From: JBFLXB01 sp964570625
Lineage (GTDB): Bacteria; Nitrospirota; Nitrospiria; 2-01-FULL-66-17
Assembly (NCBI GenBank): GCA_964570625.1
Contig: CAZMYW010000005.1
Span: 1-64,000 of the forward strand
Length of the DNA: 64,000 bases
Direction: 5' to 3'
Below the pieces are notes generated by a model, which made no database searches, was not told the DNA's origin, and was given only the letters and a program-made list of their open reading frames with translations. Each line of letters opens with the position of its first letter. Within the stretch, counting starts at the first letter, position 1. The position numbers and the translations under genes were made by a program. Shown here one piece after another: positions 17,914 to 28,900 of this stretch.

Positions 17914-20324
17914 TTGCGCGGCGAGGCTTTCTTTCCTTTTTCCTCAGTACCCCACGTCCAGTTGCGAATTTCCGGCATGTCCTCACCGTGTTGTCGGATG
18001 TATTGTGCGTGATCCATCAGCTTGTCGCGTATGAGTTGCGTGAGGTAAGCGGCGCGAGACCCTAAATTCGGCACGCGATCAATCACGTCTTTAGCCAAGT
18101 GGAAACGGTCGATATCGTTCAGCACCGCCATATCGAAAGGCGTCGTCGTTGTACCTTCTTCTTTATAGCCACGAACGTGCAGATTAGCGTGGTTGGTGCG
18201 CCGATAAGTCAGTTGGTGGATCAGCGAAGGATAACCATGATAGGCGAAGACAATGGGTCTGTCCTTAGTGAATAACACATCGAAATCTTTCTCGCTGAAA
18301 CCATGGGGATGCTCACTCTGCGGCTGCAGCGCCATCAAGTCCACCACGTTAATGACGCGGATCTTCAGCTCCGGGAGGTGCTGCCGCAGCATCTCCACCG
18401 CCGCCAGCGTCTCTAACGTCGGCACATCACCAGCGCAAGCCATCACCACATCGGGCTCGCTGCCCTCGTCGTTACTCGCCCATTTCCAAATCCCCAGCCC
18501 AGCGTTGCAATGTTTGATGGCCGCATCCATGTCCAGCCATTGCAGTTCCGGCTGCTTGCCGGCAACGATGACATTGACGTAGTGGCGACTGCGTAAGCAA
18601 TGATCGGTAACCGACAGCAAGGTGTTGGCATCCGGCGGCAAATACACGCGGATGATGTCGGCTTTTTTGTTCACCACGTGATCGATAAAGCCAGGGTCTT
18701 GATGACTGAAACCGTTGTGATCTTGTCGCCACACGTGCGAAGTCAGCAGATAGGTCAGGGACGCGATGGGTCGCCGCCAAGGAATCTCGCGCGAGACCTT
18801 AAGCCACTTGGCGTGTTGATTAAACATGGAATCCACGATGTGAATAAAGGCCTCGTAACAGGAGAAGAATCCGTGCCGACCGGTGAGCAGGTAGCCTTCC
18901 AGCCATCCTTGACACAGATGTTCACTCAAGACTTCCATCACGCGGCCATCAGGTGAGAGTTGCGTGTCGCTCTTCTGAATCTCACCCATGAAAGCACGGT
19001 CGGTGACTTCAAATACATCCGCCAAACGATTCGATGCCGTTTCATCCGGGCCGAAGACGCGGAAGTTACGTGCCGTCATATTCTGCTTCATCACATCACG
19101 CAAGAAGGTTCCGGTCACGCGGGTGGCCTCGGCCGTCACCGAACCGGGGCTGGGGACTTTGACCGCGTAGTCGCGAAAATCGGGTAGGTTCAAATCGCGC
19201 AGCAGCACACCGCCGTTGGCATGCGGATTCGCCCCCATGCGGCGATCGCCTTCAGGAGCCAGTTCGGCGAGCTCCGGGATGAGCTTGCCCGCCTGGTCGA
19301 ATAATTCCTCGGGCCGATAACTCTTCATCCATTCTTCCAGAGCCTTCAGATGCGCGGGATTTTCGGCTAGGTTCGCCAATGGCACTTGGTGTGAGCGCCA
19401 CGAACCTTCAGTCTTCAAGCCATCTACTTCTTCGGGCCCGGTCCAGCCCTTCGGTGTGCGCAGAATAATCATGGGCCAAGCGGGGCGCCCCTTGAAACCT
19501 TTGCTGCGCGCTTCGGCTTGGATGTGACGGATCTCCGCGACGATCTGGTCGAGCGTCGCGGCCATGAGTGGGTGAACGTTTTCCGGATCGTCGCCTTCGA
19601 CGAAATATGGCTTATAGCCGTAGCCGCGGAACAACGCTTCCAGTTCCTCGCGGCTGATTCTAGCGAGGAACGACGGGCTGGCGATCTTGTAACCATTCAA
19701 GTGCAGGATCGGCAGAACCGCGCCGTCGTGCACCGGATGAAGAAATTTGTTCGAGTGCCAACTGGTGGCAAGCGCTCCGGTCTCTGCTTCACCATCGCCC
19801 ACCACGCAAGCGACCAGCAGATCTGGGTTATCGAAGGCGGCACCATACGCGTGCATCAGGGAATAGCCGAGCTCACCGCCTTCGTTGATAGAGCCTGGCG
19901 TTTCCGCCGCCACGTGGCTGGGGATGCCACCGGGAAAGGAAAACTGCGTGAACAGCCGTTTCAGACCGCGTTCGTCTTGCGAGATGTTTGGATAAAACTC
20001 GCTGTAGGTTCCCTCCAGATAGGTGTTTGCCACCAGACCCGGTCCGCCGTGTCCTGGCCCGGTAACATAGAGCATGCTGAGGTCATACTGCTTGATGATG
20101 CGGTTGAGATGCACGTAGATGAAATTCAAACCTGGCGTAGTGCCCCAGTGGCCCAACAGCCGCGGCTTCACATGTTCCAGCGTCAAGGGCTTTTTGAGCA
20201 GCGGATTGTCGTACAGATAGATCTGGCCGACCGAGAGATAGTTTGCAGCACGCCAGTAGGCGTTCATCCGTCGGACTTCTTCCGCCGTCAGAGGTAGTCC
20301 ACCTTTCATGTCAATGGTAGTCAT
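17910..20324 (-). CDS. xfp: Xylulose-5-P/fructose-6-P phosphoketolase
   Basis: A thiamine-diphosphate enzyme that cleaves xylulose-5-P or fructose-6-P with phosphate to acetyl phosphate plus glyceraldehyde-3-P or erythrose-4-P. Family motifs are clear: LLGHWGTTPGLNFIY, GPGHGGPG, and the TPP-binding GDGEAETG. The 804-residue length is typical. With ackA downstream it makes a complete phosphoketolase bypass ending in ATP and acetate. The start overlaps an upstream mini-ORF (ATGA at 20321-20324). The gene is visibly poorer in G+C than its neighbours (25 of 60 bases in 18241-18300), a sign of transfer. Confidence 0.95.
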   Translation of the reverse strand: MTTIDMKGGLPLTAEEVRRMNAYWRAANYLSVGQIYLYDNPLLKKPLTLEHVKPRLLGHWGTTPGLNFIYVHLNRIIKQYDLSMLYVTGPGHGGPGLVANTYLEGTYSEFYPNISQDERGLKRLFTQFSFPGGIPSHVAAETPGSINEGGELGYSLMHAYGAAFDNPDLLVACVVGDGEAETGALATSWHSNKFLHPVHDGAVLPILHLNGYKIASPSFLARISREELEALFRGYGYKPYFVEGDDPENVHPLMAATLDQIVAEIRHIQAEARSKGFKGRPAWPMIILRTPKGWTGPEEVDGLKTEGSWRSHQVPLANLAENPAHLKALEEWMKSYRPEELFDQAGKLIPELAELAPEGDRRMGANPHANGGVLLRDLNLPDFRDYAVKVPSPGSVTAEATRVTGTFLRDVMKQNMTARNFRVFGPDETASNRLADVFEVTDRAFMGEIQKSDTQLSPDGRVMEVLSEHLCQGWLEGYLLTGRHGFFSCYEAFIHIVDSMFNQHAKWLKVSREIPWRRPIASLTYLLTSHVWRQDHNGFSHQDPGFIDHVVNKKADIIRVYLPPDANTLLSVTDHCLRSRHYVNVIVAGKQPELQWLDMDAAIKHCNAGLGIWKWASNDEGSEPDVVMACAGDVPTLETLAAVEMLRQHLPELKIRVINVVDLMALQPQSEHPHGFSEKDFDVLFTKDRPIVFAYHGYPSLIHQLTYRRTNHANLHVRGYKEEGTTTTPFDMAVLNDIDRFHLAKDVIDRVPNLGSRAAYLTQLIRDKLMDHAQYIRQHGEDMPEIRNWTWGTEEKGKKASPRK

Positions 20325-20368
20325 CTTTTCGTAATAACCCTTCTCAGGTCTGCAAGAGCCTGTTTCAT
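20321..20368 (-). CDS. 15-residue overlapping mini-ORF before xfp
   Basis: ATG at 20368 encodes MKQALADLRRVITKR and stops with TGA overlapping the xfp ATG. Its own ATG overlaps the stop of the 71-residue frame at 20365-20580. It may be a leader that couples translation to xfp, or the remnant tail of a lost gene. Confidence 0.3.
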   Translation of the reverse strand: MKQALADLRRVITKR

Positions 20369-20580
20369 GCGTTCATCGTTCCTGGTTTAGATCTGTTACC
20401 CTCGACAGCCGTCATCATCCAGCCTCCACCAAAACCCGCCCGCCGCAAGCCGCCGTCTTCTGCCCATCGGCGGTCGTCTTCTATTCGCCACATGATGCCC
20501 GTAAGAACAGATCGCGGTCTGGTCAGAATTGCTCGGTTACCTGCCACCCGTCGGCGGAATGTCGTCGCGACGGCGTGCAC
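20365..20580 (-). CDS. Hypothetical 71-residue ORF upstream of xfp
   Basis: An open frame (MHAVATTFRRRVAGNRAIL...SKPGTMNA) that ends with an ATGA overlap to the mini-ORF before xfp. It is rich in Arg and Gly and resembles nothing I know, so it may be chance coding in the island flank. The overlap chain is the only reason to list it. Confidence 0.25.
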   Translation of the reverse strand: MHAVATTFRRRVAGNRAILTRPRSVLTGIMWRIEDDRRWAEDGGLRRAGFGGGWMMTAVEGNRSKPGTMNA

Positions 20581-20757
20581 CTTAGACGAGTTCGTATCTG
20601 TGAGCGAGGCATCGTCCTCCGCGGCGAAGACGAGCGATTTAGCGATTTAATGAGAACAGAAACTGGATTGGGAAAACGCGCCGATCATATGTGACTGAGA
20701 AGGGGACGTAAAGGCGATAACTCGTGCGATCCCACCTAGGCCTCGAGGATCACGTTA
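20581..20757. other. Intergenic stretch at the right edge of the phosphoketolase island
   Basis: Together with the doubtful ORFs above, 20325-20757 separates xfp from the methyltransferase gene. I see no second tRNA-end copy, transposase or clear terminator here. The base composition returns to the chromosomal style by about 20,760. The island's right boundary is therefore undefined. Confidence 0.4.
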
Positions 20758-21561
20758 TCATCCCTTCTTCCATCCCGACAAGACGCATCGTTGAGCCAGC
20801 AGGGGCGTGAAACTCGGGATGTCGTGAGACACCGCCTTCATGACTTCTTCCGCGACCTGCCGATCACTGAAACAGTCGTCCACGTCGTCGAGAAAGCCCC
20901 CTCGCAGGATCGGATGACGAAGGAACAATTGGCCGGCACCGGTCAGAATTTCCAGGGGCCACTCCGTGACCTCGACGCGCTCGCAACCCAGCGCGTGGAG
21001 CCACGCCCGGCCCTCATCCGCGGACGGCCGCTCGGTCACGTATTCCGCGAGATATCGCCGATCCGCGCTCAGACCGCGCACGGCCATTTCCTGATCGATT
21101 CTGCGCCAGAGCAATTGGAACGTGCCGAGGGACGGAAAGGTCAGGACCAATTGGCCCCCCGGCTTCAAATGGTCGACCAATCCGCGGACCGTTTCGAGAC
21201 GGTTCGGACGAAAGAACAGGACCGAGAGGTTGCCGGTGATGCGATCAACGGTCGGGACGCGTGAGGGCAGCGAACGCATGTCCCGACATTCGAAATGAAG
21301 CCACGGGAGATGCTGTCGTTGGACCTCTCGTGCACTGGCGATCTTCTGCTCGCTCACGTCAATGCCGAGCACCTGCCCGGTCGGACCGACCTGCTCCGCC
21401 AGATAGAACGCGGGGATGCCGCGTCCGCACGCCACATCCAGGATCGTCGCGCCCGGGAAGAGATCCAGATGGTGCACCAATACCTCGGCAAACGGCCGGG
21501 ACCAATGGTCCTCTTTAGGGAGCGGCCAGCGTAACGTGCCGTCTGTCTGGGGGCCGATCAT
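20758..21561 (-). CDS. Class I SAM-dependent methyltransferase
   Basis: The Rossmann-fold methyltransferase signature is clear: motif I ILDVACGRGIPAFYLAEQ, an acidic GIDVSE after strand 2, and LKPGGQLVLTFPS around motif III. It has 267 residues from the ATG at 21561. I prefer this start because the longer frame to 21666 overlaps a separate small gene in another frame. The substrate is unknown. It follows that small zinc protein by 44 bp and may be cotranscribed with it. Confidence 0.8.
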   Translation of the reverse strand: MIGPQTDGTLRWPLPKEDHWSRPFAEVLVHHLDLFPGATILDVACGRGIPAFYLAEQVGPTGQVLGIDVSEQKIASAREVQRQHLPWLHFECRDMRSLPSRVPTVDRITGNLSVLFFRPNRLETVRGLVDHLKPGGQLVLTFPSLGTFQLLWRRIDQEMAVRGLSADRRYLAEYVTERPSADEGRAWLHALGCERVEVTEWPLEILTGAGQLFLRHPILRGGFLDDVDDCFSDRQVAEEVMKAVSHDIPSFTPLLAQRCVLSGWKKG

Positions 21562-21605
21562 GACACCGACTCGCCGAGCGGATCCACCGGATCTTGGACC
21601 GATTG

Positions 21606-21776
21606 CTACCGTCGTCCGGGCTTGACCGGCATGGCGGAAAGAAACAGCTTCCCGCAGGTCGTACACACGGTCTTCCCGGTGTTCTGTCCCATGAAATACT
21701 CAGACTCCTTCGTGGGATGTTTACACGGTTTGCTGCCCCATGCTTCGCGTTTAAAGACCGATTGGTTATAGTCCAT
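21606..21776 (-). CDS. Small zinc-ribbon-like protein (56 residues)
   Basis: A short protein (MDYNQSVFKREAWGSKPCKH...) with a C-x-H pair at Cys18/His20 and a CTTC pair near residue 39, spaced like a one-domain zinc binder. AGGAGGT lies four bases before the ATG, one of the best ribosome-binding sites in the window, which is the main support that it is real. The function is unknown. It lies directly upstream of the methyltransferase on the same strand. Confidence 0.65.
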   Translation of the reverse strand: MDYNQSVFKREAWGSKPCKHPTKESEYFMGQNTGKTVCTTCGKLFLSAMPVKPGRR

Positions 21777-21943
21777 CACACCTCCTGTTTGGCGACTTGA
21801 CTAACAAGGACTTCGGCGTAGAAGCGGCGGAGACTGGAGAATCGGTCGCGCGGGAAAACGATCCAGCGCGAAGGATTAGGACAGCCAGCGGGCTAGAACG
21901 TCATACCTGGATCATACGGAGAACCCCCCGCGCGGTCAAGCAA

Positions 21944-22000
21944 TACCTCGTAATCGTTCTGAGAAAACCTCGTAAGAGTCCGAGTTCTCACGCGGAGGCC
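21944..22000 (+). repeat. Duplicate of the region upstream of the OmpA-like gene
   Basis: These 57 bases match 31528-31584 with two differences by eye, including two ACCTCGTAA boxes 22 bp apart. It is joined to a truncated ompA-like 3' end (22004-22202). Confidence 0.85.
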
Positions 22001-22003
22001 TCA

Positions 22004-22202
22004 GGTCGCCAGGGCCACCAATGTCGGTCGTTTCCTGCAAGAGGTGGGGGTCCCACCCGAGCGCATGGTCCCGTCCGGGCGGAGTGAATTCGATCCCGTG
22101 GCTTCGAACGATACGCCGGAGGGACGCCAGAAGAACCGCCGGATCGAGATCATGCTGATCGACAAGAGTTTGGTGAGCGAAATGTCCCGGCCGGTCAACT
22201 GA
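22004..22202 (+). pseudogene. Truncated 3' copy of the OmpA-like lipoprotein gene
   Basis: These 199 bases match 32222-32420, the last third of the OmpA-like lipoprotein gene through its TGA, with nine differences and no gaps by eye. The upstream 57-bp duplicate is joined directly, so about 640 bp (start codon, signal peptide, coiled coil, half of the OmpA domain) were deleted. It has no start and cannot make the lipoprotein. Its last bases overlap the stop of the convergent psiE-like gene. Confidence 0.88.
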
Positions 22203-22710
22203 TCGTGCTCGGCTGCGGAGCTTTGCGGACCGTATACAACGCGACCACCAGCGCGACGATCACCATGACATTGGCGCCCACATCGAGCAGGTACCGATGG
22301 AAGAGTTGATCGGTGAGCTCTTCCAGGCCACCGATCTGAGCTCCGGTCGTGAGGATGCGGCGGGTGGAGGCGATAATGCAGATATACAGAAACGGCTCCA
22401 GAGTGATGATTTTGGTCTTGAGGAAATTGATAATGGTGCGAAACAGCTCTAACAGGATGATCACCAGCAAGAGGTCATGAACAATACCCAACACGGCGGA
22501 GAGAACGCTTGAACCTACCTTGATCGCGAAGACATACCAGGCATGGACGAACAGCACCATGCCGAGCACCAGGAAACTGACCCCCGCGGTGATGTACCCC
22601 CACCCGTCGAGTGCCTCCATAACCCCGATGACGGAGCCGCTCGCCGGTTGACCGAGGATGAACCGGCGGCTGAAGGAACTGCGTTCGGTGCCTTTGGATT
22701 TCTCGTCCAT
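22195..22710 (-). CDS. PsiE-like (phosphate-starvation-inducible) membrane protein
   Basis: A 171-residue integral membrane protein resembling the PsiE family: about four hydrophobic segments (YITAGVSFLVLGMVLFVHAW, LLLVIILLELFRTIINFL, a segment near IICIIAST, and VMVIVALVVALYTV) with the FRTIINFLKTKIITLEPFLYI region characteristic of the family. Function is unknown even in E. coli. The 3' end overlaps the ompA-like remnant. A -10/-35 pair ends nine bases before the ATG, and no ribosome-binding site is present. Confidence 0.75.
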   Translation of the reverse strand: MDEKSKGTERSSFSRRFILGQPASGSVIGVMEALDGWGYITAGVSFLVLGMVLFVHAWYVFAIKVGSSVLSAVLGIVHDLLLVIILLELFRTIINFLKTKIITLEPFLYICIIASTRRILTTGAQIGGLEELTDQLFHRYLLDVGANVMVIVALVVALYTVRKAPQPSTIS

Positions 22711-22719
22711 GGGCTGCGC

Positions 22720-22748
22720 ACCCTAACACGTCACCTTTAGGCAGTCAA
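22720..22748 (-). promoter_or_regulatory. Sigma-70 promoter for psiE-like gene, leaderless layout
   Basis: On the minus strand TTGACT, a 17-bp spacer and TAGGGT are followed by nine bases and the ATG at 22710. Transcription would begin at or within a couple of bases of the start codon. Confidence 0.6.
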
Positions 22749-22939
22749 TGCGACGTCGTGATCCGCTCGCGGTGGGACCACGCGCGATTCGTGGTAGAAG
22801 GTGGTACGATGCGGGCGTGGATTCCCCCTCATCGACTCAACCGTTCGCTGCTCAGACGGGACCGATCCCTTCGGTCCGTGGATTCCGAACGGCACGTATA
22901 GCAGATCATTCTGAATCGACTGGCCGGTGAGCCAGGCCG

Positions 22940-25900
22940 ATGAGTAACCGCCTCGCCGCGCTGTACCGATTCATCAGCGGCGGGCGGCGCCCCAAAACCG
23001 AACAACCCTTACGCGGCGAAATCCTGAGCATCGAACGGCTCGAAGAGCGCGCCAAGGCGCTCGCCGCCAGTTTCACGCTCGCTCGTAATCCCCGCCGGCG
23101 GGCCCGGCGCTTCTTCCCCCAACTCGAAGACAACGCGCGGATCTTGCGCGACGCCTATCGGATTATGGCCGACGACGTCCACCGCGGCGAAATCGTGTCG
23201 CCCGCGGCGGAATGGCTGCTGGACAATTTCCACCTCGTCGAAGCCGAGATTCGCGGCATCCTCCACACCCTCCCGCGCGAGTATTATCTCCAACTCCCGA
23301 AACTCGCCTCGCGCGAGCAGTCCGGAACGGCGCGCATCTACGCGATGTCTCTGGCACTGATTCGCCAGAGTGACGGCCGGTTGGATCGCCACCGCTTGAT
23401 CCGCTTCGTGGTCGCGTATCAGACGGTCGCCCCTCTGACGATCGGCGAGCTCTGGGCTTGGCCCAACATGCTCAAGCTGGCACTGATCGAAAATATTCGA
23501 CGCCTCGCAGAGGATATGCTCGAAGCCCGAAGCGCTCGCGGCGCGGCCGACCGTTATGTGGCTCAGATCGACGCGGATCACGACTATTCGGTCCTGCGAC
23601 CGCTGCCCGCGGGGCTCGACACCGCGTTCGTCGTCCAATTGTTGCAACGGATCCGCGAATACGGCCCGGCGGTTTCGCCGCTTCGAGCGGCGGTGGACGC
23701 GCGCCTTCAGCAGCACGGAACGACCGCCGAAGACACCATCCGTACCGAACACGCCAGGCAAGCCACCGCCCAGGTCGCGATCGCCAACGCCATCACCAGC
23801 CTCCGCCTTTGTTCGACGCTGGACTGGGCCGACTACGTCGAACACGTCAGCCTCATCGAGCAGGTGCTTGAGCGCGACCCGGCCGGGGTGTACGGCACCA
23901 TGGATTTCCTAAGCCGGGATCTCTACCGACACGCGGTGGAGGATCTGGCCGAGCCGACCGGCGAAGCCCAACTCCGCGTCGCGCTTCGCACCGTGGAAAG
24001 CTCCCGTCAGGCGGCCGAGAACGATCCCTCCGGGCGAGGCGCTCACGTCGGATACCATCTGATCGGCAAGGGTCGCGCCGAACTCGAGACCGACGTAGAG
24101 TACCTTCCACGCTTGGCCGAGCGCGTCCGACGCGTCGTTTCCTTCTATGCCACCGAGATCTACCTGGGCTCCATCGCCCTCATCACGGGGCTGCTGCTCG
24201 CCGGAGCCGCGTCCTACGCCGACCTGTCCGACGCGGCCGTCTGGATACAGGTGTGTGCGGCGCTGTGGCTCGTGTTGCCCGCCAGCGAGTTCGCGATCGC
24301 GCTGGTACAGCGGCTGGCGGCGCGGGTGGTGCCGCCACAGCGCCTCCCCCGCCTCGACTGCTCCGGCAGCGTTCCCGAACACGCGCGGACCATGGTGATC
24401 GTGCCCACGCTCCTGACCAGCGTGACCGGAGTAAACCAGCTGATGGAACACCTGGAGGTCCAGGCGCTCGGCAACCTCGACCCCCGCATCCACTTCGCAA
24501 TCCTCAGCGACTTCGCCGACGCCACCGCCGCGGAAATGCCTGAAGACGAGAGCATTCTCGCCGCGGCGCGCGCTGGAATGAACGCCCTCAACGCCCGGCA
24601 CGGCGAGGGACGGAGCGATCGCTTCTACCTGTTTCATCGCGCGAGGCGATGGAACCCGGGAGAGGGCTTGTGGATGGGTTGGGAACGGAAGCGAGGCAAG
24701 ATCGAAGAGTTCAACCGGTTGTTGCGCGGCGCGACCGACACCGGTTTTCGGGTTCAGTTCGGCGACTTGAGCATCCTGCCCGGCATCCGGTACTGCCTCA
24801 CCTTGGACAGCGACACCCGCCTCCCGCGTGACGCCGCCAAGAAATTGATCGGTATCATCGCGCACCCGCTCAATCGTCCGCACTTCGACCCCGCCTTGCG
24901 ACGCGTCACCGAGGGGTACGGCATCCTGCAACCGCGCGTCAGCGTCACCATGGCGAGCGCCGCCGGATCACGATTCGCCAGGGTGTACGCGGGCCACACC
25001 GGGGTCGACCCCTATACCACTGCGGTGTCTGATACCTACCAGGATCTTTTCGGCGAGGGGTTGTATACCGGCAAGGGCCTGTACGACGTGGATACGTTCA
25101 TGGCCGCGCTGGACGGGAGGGTGCCCGAAAACGCCCTGCTCTCGCACGACCTGTTCGAGGGCCTGTACGCGCGGACCGCGCTGGTGACCGATGTGGAAGT
25201 GGTGGACGACTATCCGTCGAGCGTCCTCACTCACGCCCGGCGCCAGCATCGGTGGGTGCGGGGCGACTGGCAGATTCTGTTCTGGCTCTTTCCGTTCGTG
25301 CCCACTCGCCAAGGCCTGGAGCGCAACCGGTTGCCGTTGATCTCACGCTGGAAGATCTTCGACAACCTCCGCCGAAGCCTGGTCGCCCCGGCCACGGTCG
25401 CCTTCCTGGCCCTGGCGTGGACCCGCCTGCCGGGACATCCCGCGGTCTGGACCACGGCTGTCCTAGCCGCCCTCGCCTTCAGCCTCTACCCTCTGCTGCT
25501 CCGAATCATCTCCGGCCCCAGGAACCACCAGCAGTGGAGCGTCTTCCTGCGCGAAACCTGGGAGGACGTAGAGACCGCGACCGCGCAGGTGCTGCTCCAG
25601 GTCACGCTGCTCGCCTACCACACCTACGAGATGCTCCACGCGATCGTGCTCACCCTCGTCCGGTTGGTGATGACCCAGCGCCGGCTCCTGCAATGGGAAA
25701 CCGCGGCCGCGGTCGCAGCCCGGGCAGCCGGTCTCGCGCGCAGGGTCCGGGTTCTTTCGTTCGCCGGGTCGATGATCGCCAGTCCCGTCATCGCCGCGGT
25801 GATCCTGGTGGCGATTGTCGCGTTGCGCCCTTCCTCCATGCTGGTGGCCGCCCCACTGCTGGTCCTCTGGACGGCCGCGCCGTTCGTCGCGTACTGGTTG

Positions 25901-28900
25901 AGCCGCCTGGTCGCACCACGCCGCGTGGACCTTGCCCCGGAGGACCGGCTGTTCCTGCGGCTCATCGCGCGCCGCACGTGGCGGTATTTCGACACGTTCA
26001 TGGGCGCCGAAGATCACGGTCTGCCCGCCGACAACATCCAGGAAACACCGGATCTCACAGTGGCCCACCGGACCTCGCCCACGAACATCGGGCTGGGCCT
26101 GCTGTCGACTCTCGCCGCCCACGACCTCGGCTACCTCCGCACCCCTGAGCTGCTCGATCGAATCGACCTGACGATGACCACCCTGGAGGGACTCGAGCGA
26201 TGGGAAGGTCACCTCTTGAATTGGTACGATACCAGGAGCCTGACCCCCCTCTCTCCACGCTACGTTTCAACCGTGGACAGCGGCAACCTCGCGGGCGCGC
26301 TCCTCACGTTGGCCGGTGGCTTACGCCAATTGGCGCGAGAACCGCAAACGCCGAACCAGATCATGACGGGTCTGGCCGACACCACCACGCTCCTCCGGAT
26401 TTCATTGGACGCGGTCGCGGGCGCTCCTCCCCCAATGGGCGACCGACTGGCTGGACTCTCGGTGGAGACACAATCGGTGCAGCAACTCCTGACGACGCCC
26501 GAGGACGCGACGCAGCAACTCGAGCAACTCGATCGGTTGGTCCCCTCGTTCCGCGCAGCAATCGACCGGCTCGCCATCGGACCCGACGCCTCTCACGCGG
26601 AGCGCGAAGTGGCCTATTGGGCCCAGGCCGTGGCCCGCGCCATGTCCAGCGACCCTTCGGCGCCGGCCCTCGCTTCCTCCGGGGGCCCTGCTGCCGAGCC
26701 CGCTGCATGGAACGTGTCGTTATATCAGCTCGCGGATCGCGCGGTCGCGTGCGTGGACGGGATGAAATTCGGCCTCTTGTACGACGCTCAACGGAAGATC
26801 TTCTCGATCGGTTACCGTCTCGCCGACACCGACGGGCCCGGCCGGTTGGACCTCTCCTATTATGATCTGCTCGCCTCGGAAGCCCGCCTCGCCAGCTTCA
26901 TCGCGATCGCCAAGGGTGATGTCCCCGAAACCCACTGGTTTCACCTCGGGCGCCTGGTTACCAGCGTGGACGGAGCCCCCACCCTGCTCTCCTGGAGCGC
27001 CACGCTATTCGAATACCTGATGCCGCTGCTGATGATGCGACGGTATCCCGAGACCCTGTTGGATCAGTCGTGCCGGATGGCGGTACGCCGTCAGATCGAC
27101 TACGCGAGCCAACAGGGCGTGCCGTGGGGCATCTCGGAGTCCGCGTTCAACCTCGTCGACGCGCACGGCACCTATCAATACAAAGCGTTCGGCGTGCCCG
27201 GATTGGGGTTAAAGCGGGGGCTCGGCGACGATCTGGTGGTCGCGCCGTACGCCACCGCCCTCGCCGTCATGGTGGACCCGAAGGAGGCGATTCAGAACCT
27301 GCAACGGCTCTCCGAACGCGGGCTGGATGGACCGTACGGCTACTACGACGCCATCGACTTCACCCCCCGCCGGACCGACGAGGCCGATCCCCAACCAGGG
27401 CCCCGACCGCACGGCCCGCACGGTGTGGTCGTGCAGGCATACCTCGCGCACCACCAGGGCATGACCCTGGTCGCCCTGGCCAATACCCTTCTGGGGTCTC
27501 CGATGGTGGAGCGATTCCACGCCGACCCGCGGGTGCAGGCCACCGAGTTGCTGCTCCAGGAGCGCGTGCCGCGCCACCTGCCGATCACCCGACCCCGACC
27601 GGCCGAGGAAACGCGGGTCGCGGCCCCGGTGCCGCCCCAGGCAGTGCGCCGGTTCCGGTCGCCTCACACGTTGTACCCTCACGCGCACTTTCTCTCCAAC
27701 GGCAACTACACCGTGATCATCACCAACGCGGGAGGGGGCGCCAGCCTCTGCCGCGGCCGCGCGGTCACGCGGTATCGCGAGGATCCGACCCGCGACCTGG
27801 GGAGCCAGTTCATCTATCTTCGCGACGTTCGCAGCGGGTCGGTGTGGTCCGCGACCGCTCACCCGATGGGCGGCGCGCCCGACAACTACCTCGCCACGTT
27901 CTTGGCGGAGAAGGCGGTGTTCCACCGCCGCGACGATGAGATCGAGACGCAGGTCGATATCGCGGTGTCGGCGGAGGACGACGTCGAGGTCCGACGCCTC
28001 TCGGTCACCAATCGCAGCGACCGCCCGCGCGAACTCGAAGTGACGAGCTACGCGGAGATCGTGCTGGCGCCGCCCGCCGACGATCTGGTTCACCCGACCT
28101 TCAGCAACCTGTTCGTGGAGACCGAATACCTCCCCGAGAGCGCCGCCCTGCTGTGCGCCCGTCGCACGCGGGCCAGCGACGAATCAGGCGCGTGGGCAGT
28201 GCACGTCCTCGGCGTGGAAGCACGCATGCAGGGACCGGTCGAGTGGGAGAGCGATCGGGCTCGCTTCCTCGGACGCGGTCGCGGTCCCGACAACCCGATC
28301 GCGCTCGATGGACGAGCCCTCTCCGGCACCACCGGCGCGGTACTCGATCCCATCGTGAGCCTCAGGACGCGCATCCGCCTCGCCCCCGGCGGCTTCGTGC
28401 GCCTCTCGTTCGCCACCGGGATGGCCGGGAGCCGCGACGCCGCGCTGGTCCTGGCTCAGAAGTACCACGACCCCAGCGCGCAAGGCCGGACCTTCGCGCT
28501 CGCGTTCACCCACGCGCAGATCCGCCTGCGGCACCTGGGCATCTCCAGCGACGAAGCCCAACTCTTCGATCGCTTGGCCTCCCGCGTGTTCTACACCGAC
28601 GGCTCGCTGCGCGCGGCCCCAGAGGTGTTGGCACGCAACGTCCTGGACCAGGCCGGGCTCTGGGCCCACGGAATCTCCGGTGACCTTCCGATTCTGCTGG
28701 TGCGGGTGGTCGACCAAGACGATCTGCCCCTCGTCCGCCAAGTCTTGCAGGCCCAGGAGTATTGGCGAATGAAGGGACTGAGCGCGGACGTCGTGATCGT
28801 CAACGAGCATCCGGTCAGTTACTTGAACGAAATGCACGCCGCGCTGGTTGCGCTCCTGGAAAGCGGTCCGTGGGCAGCGTGGAAACACCGTCCGGGCGGC

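Noticed and set aside
22748..22930. 60-residue frame before ndvB
   Set aside because: No ribosome-binding site or motif; it lies in the divergent promoter region of psiE and ndvB.
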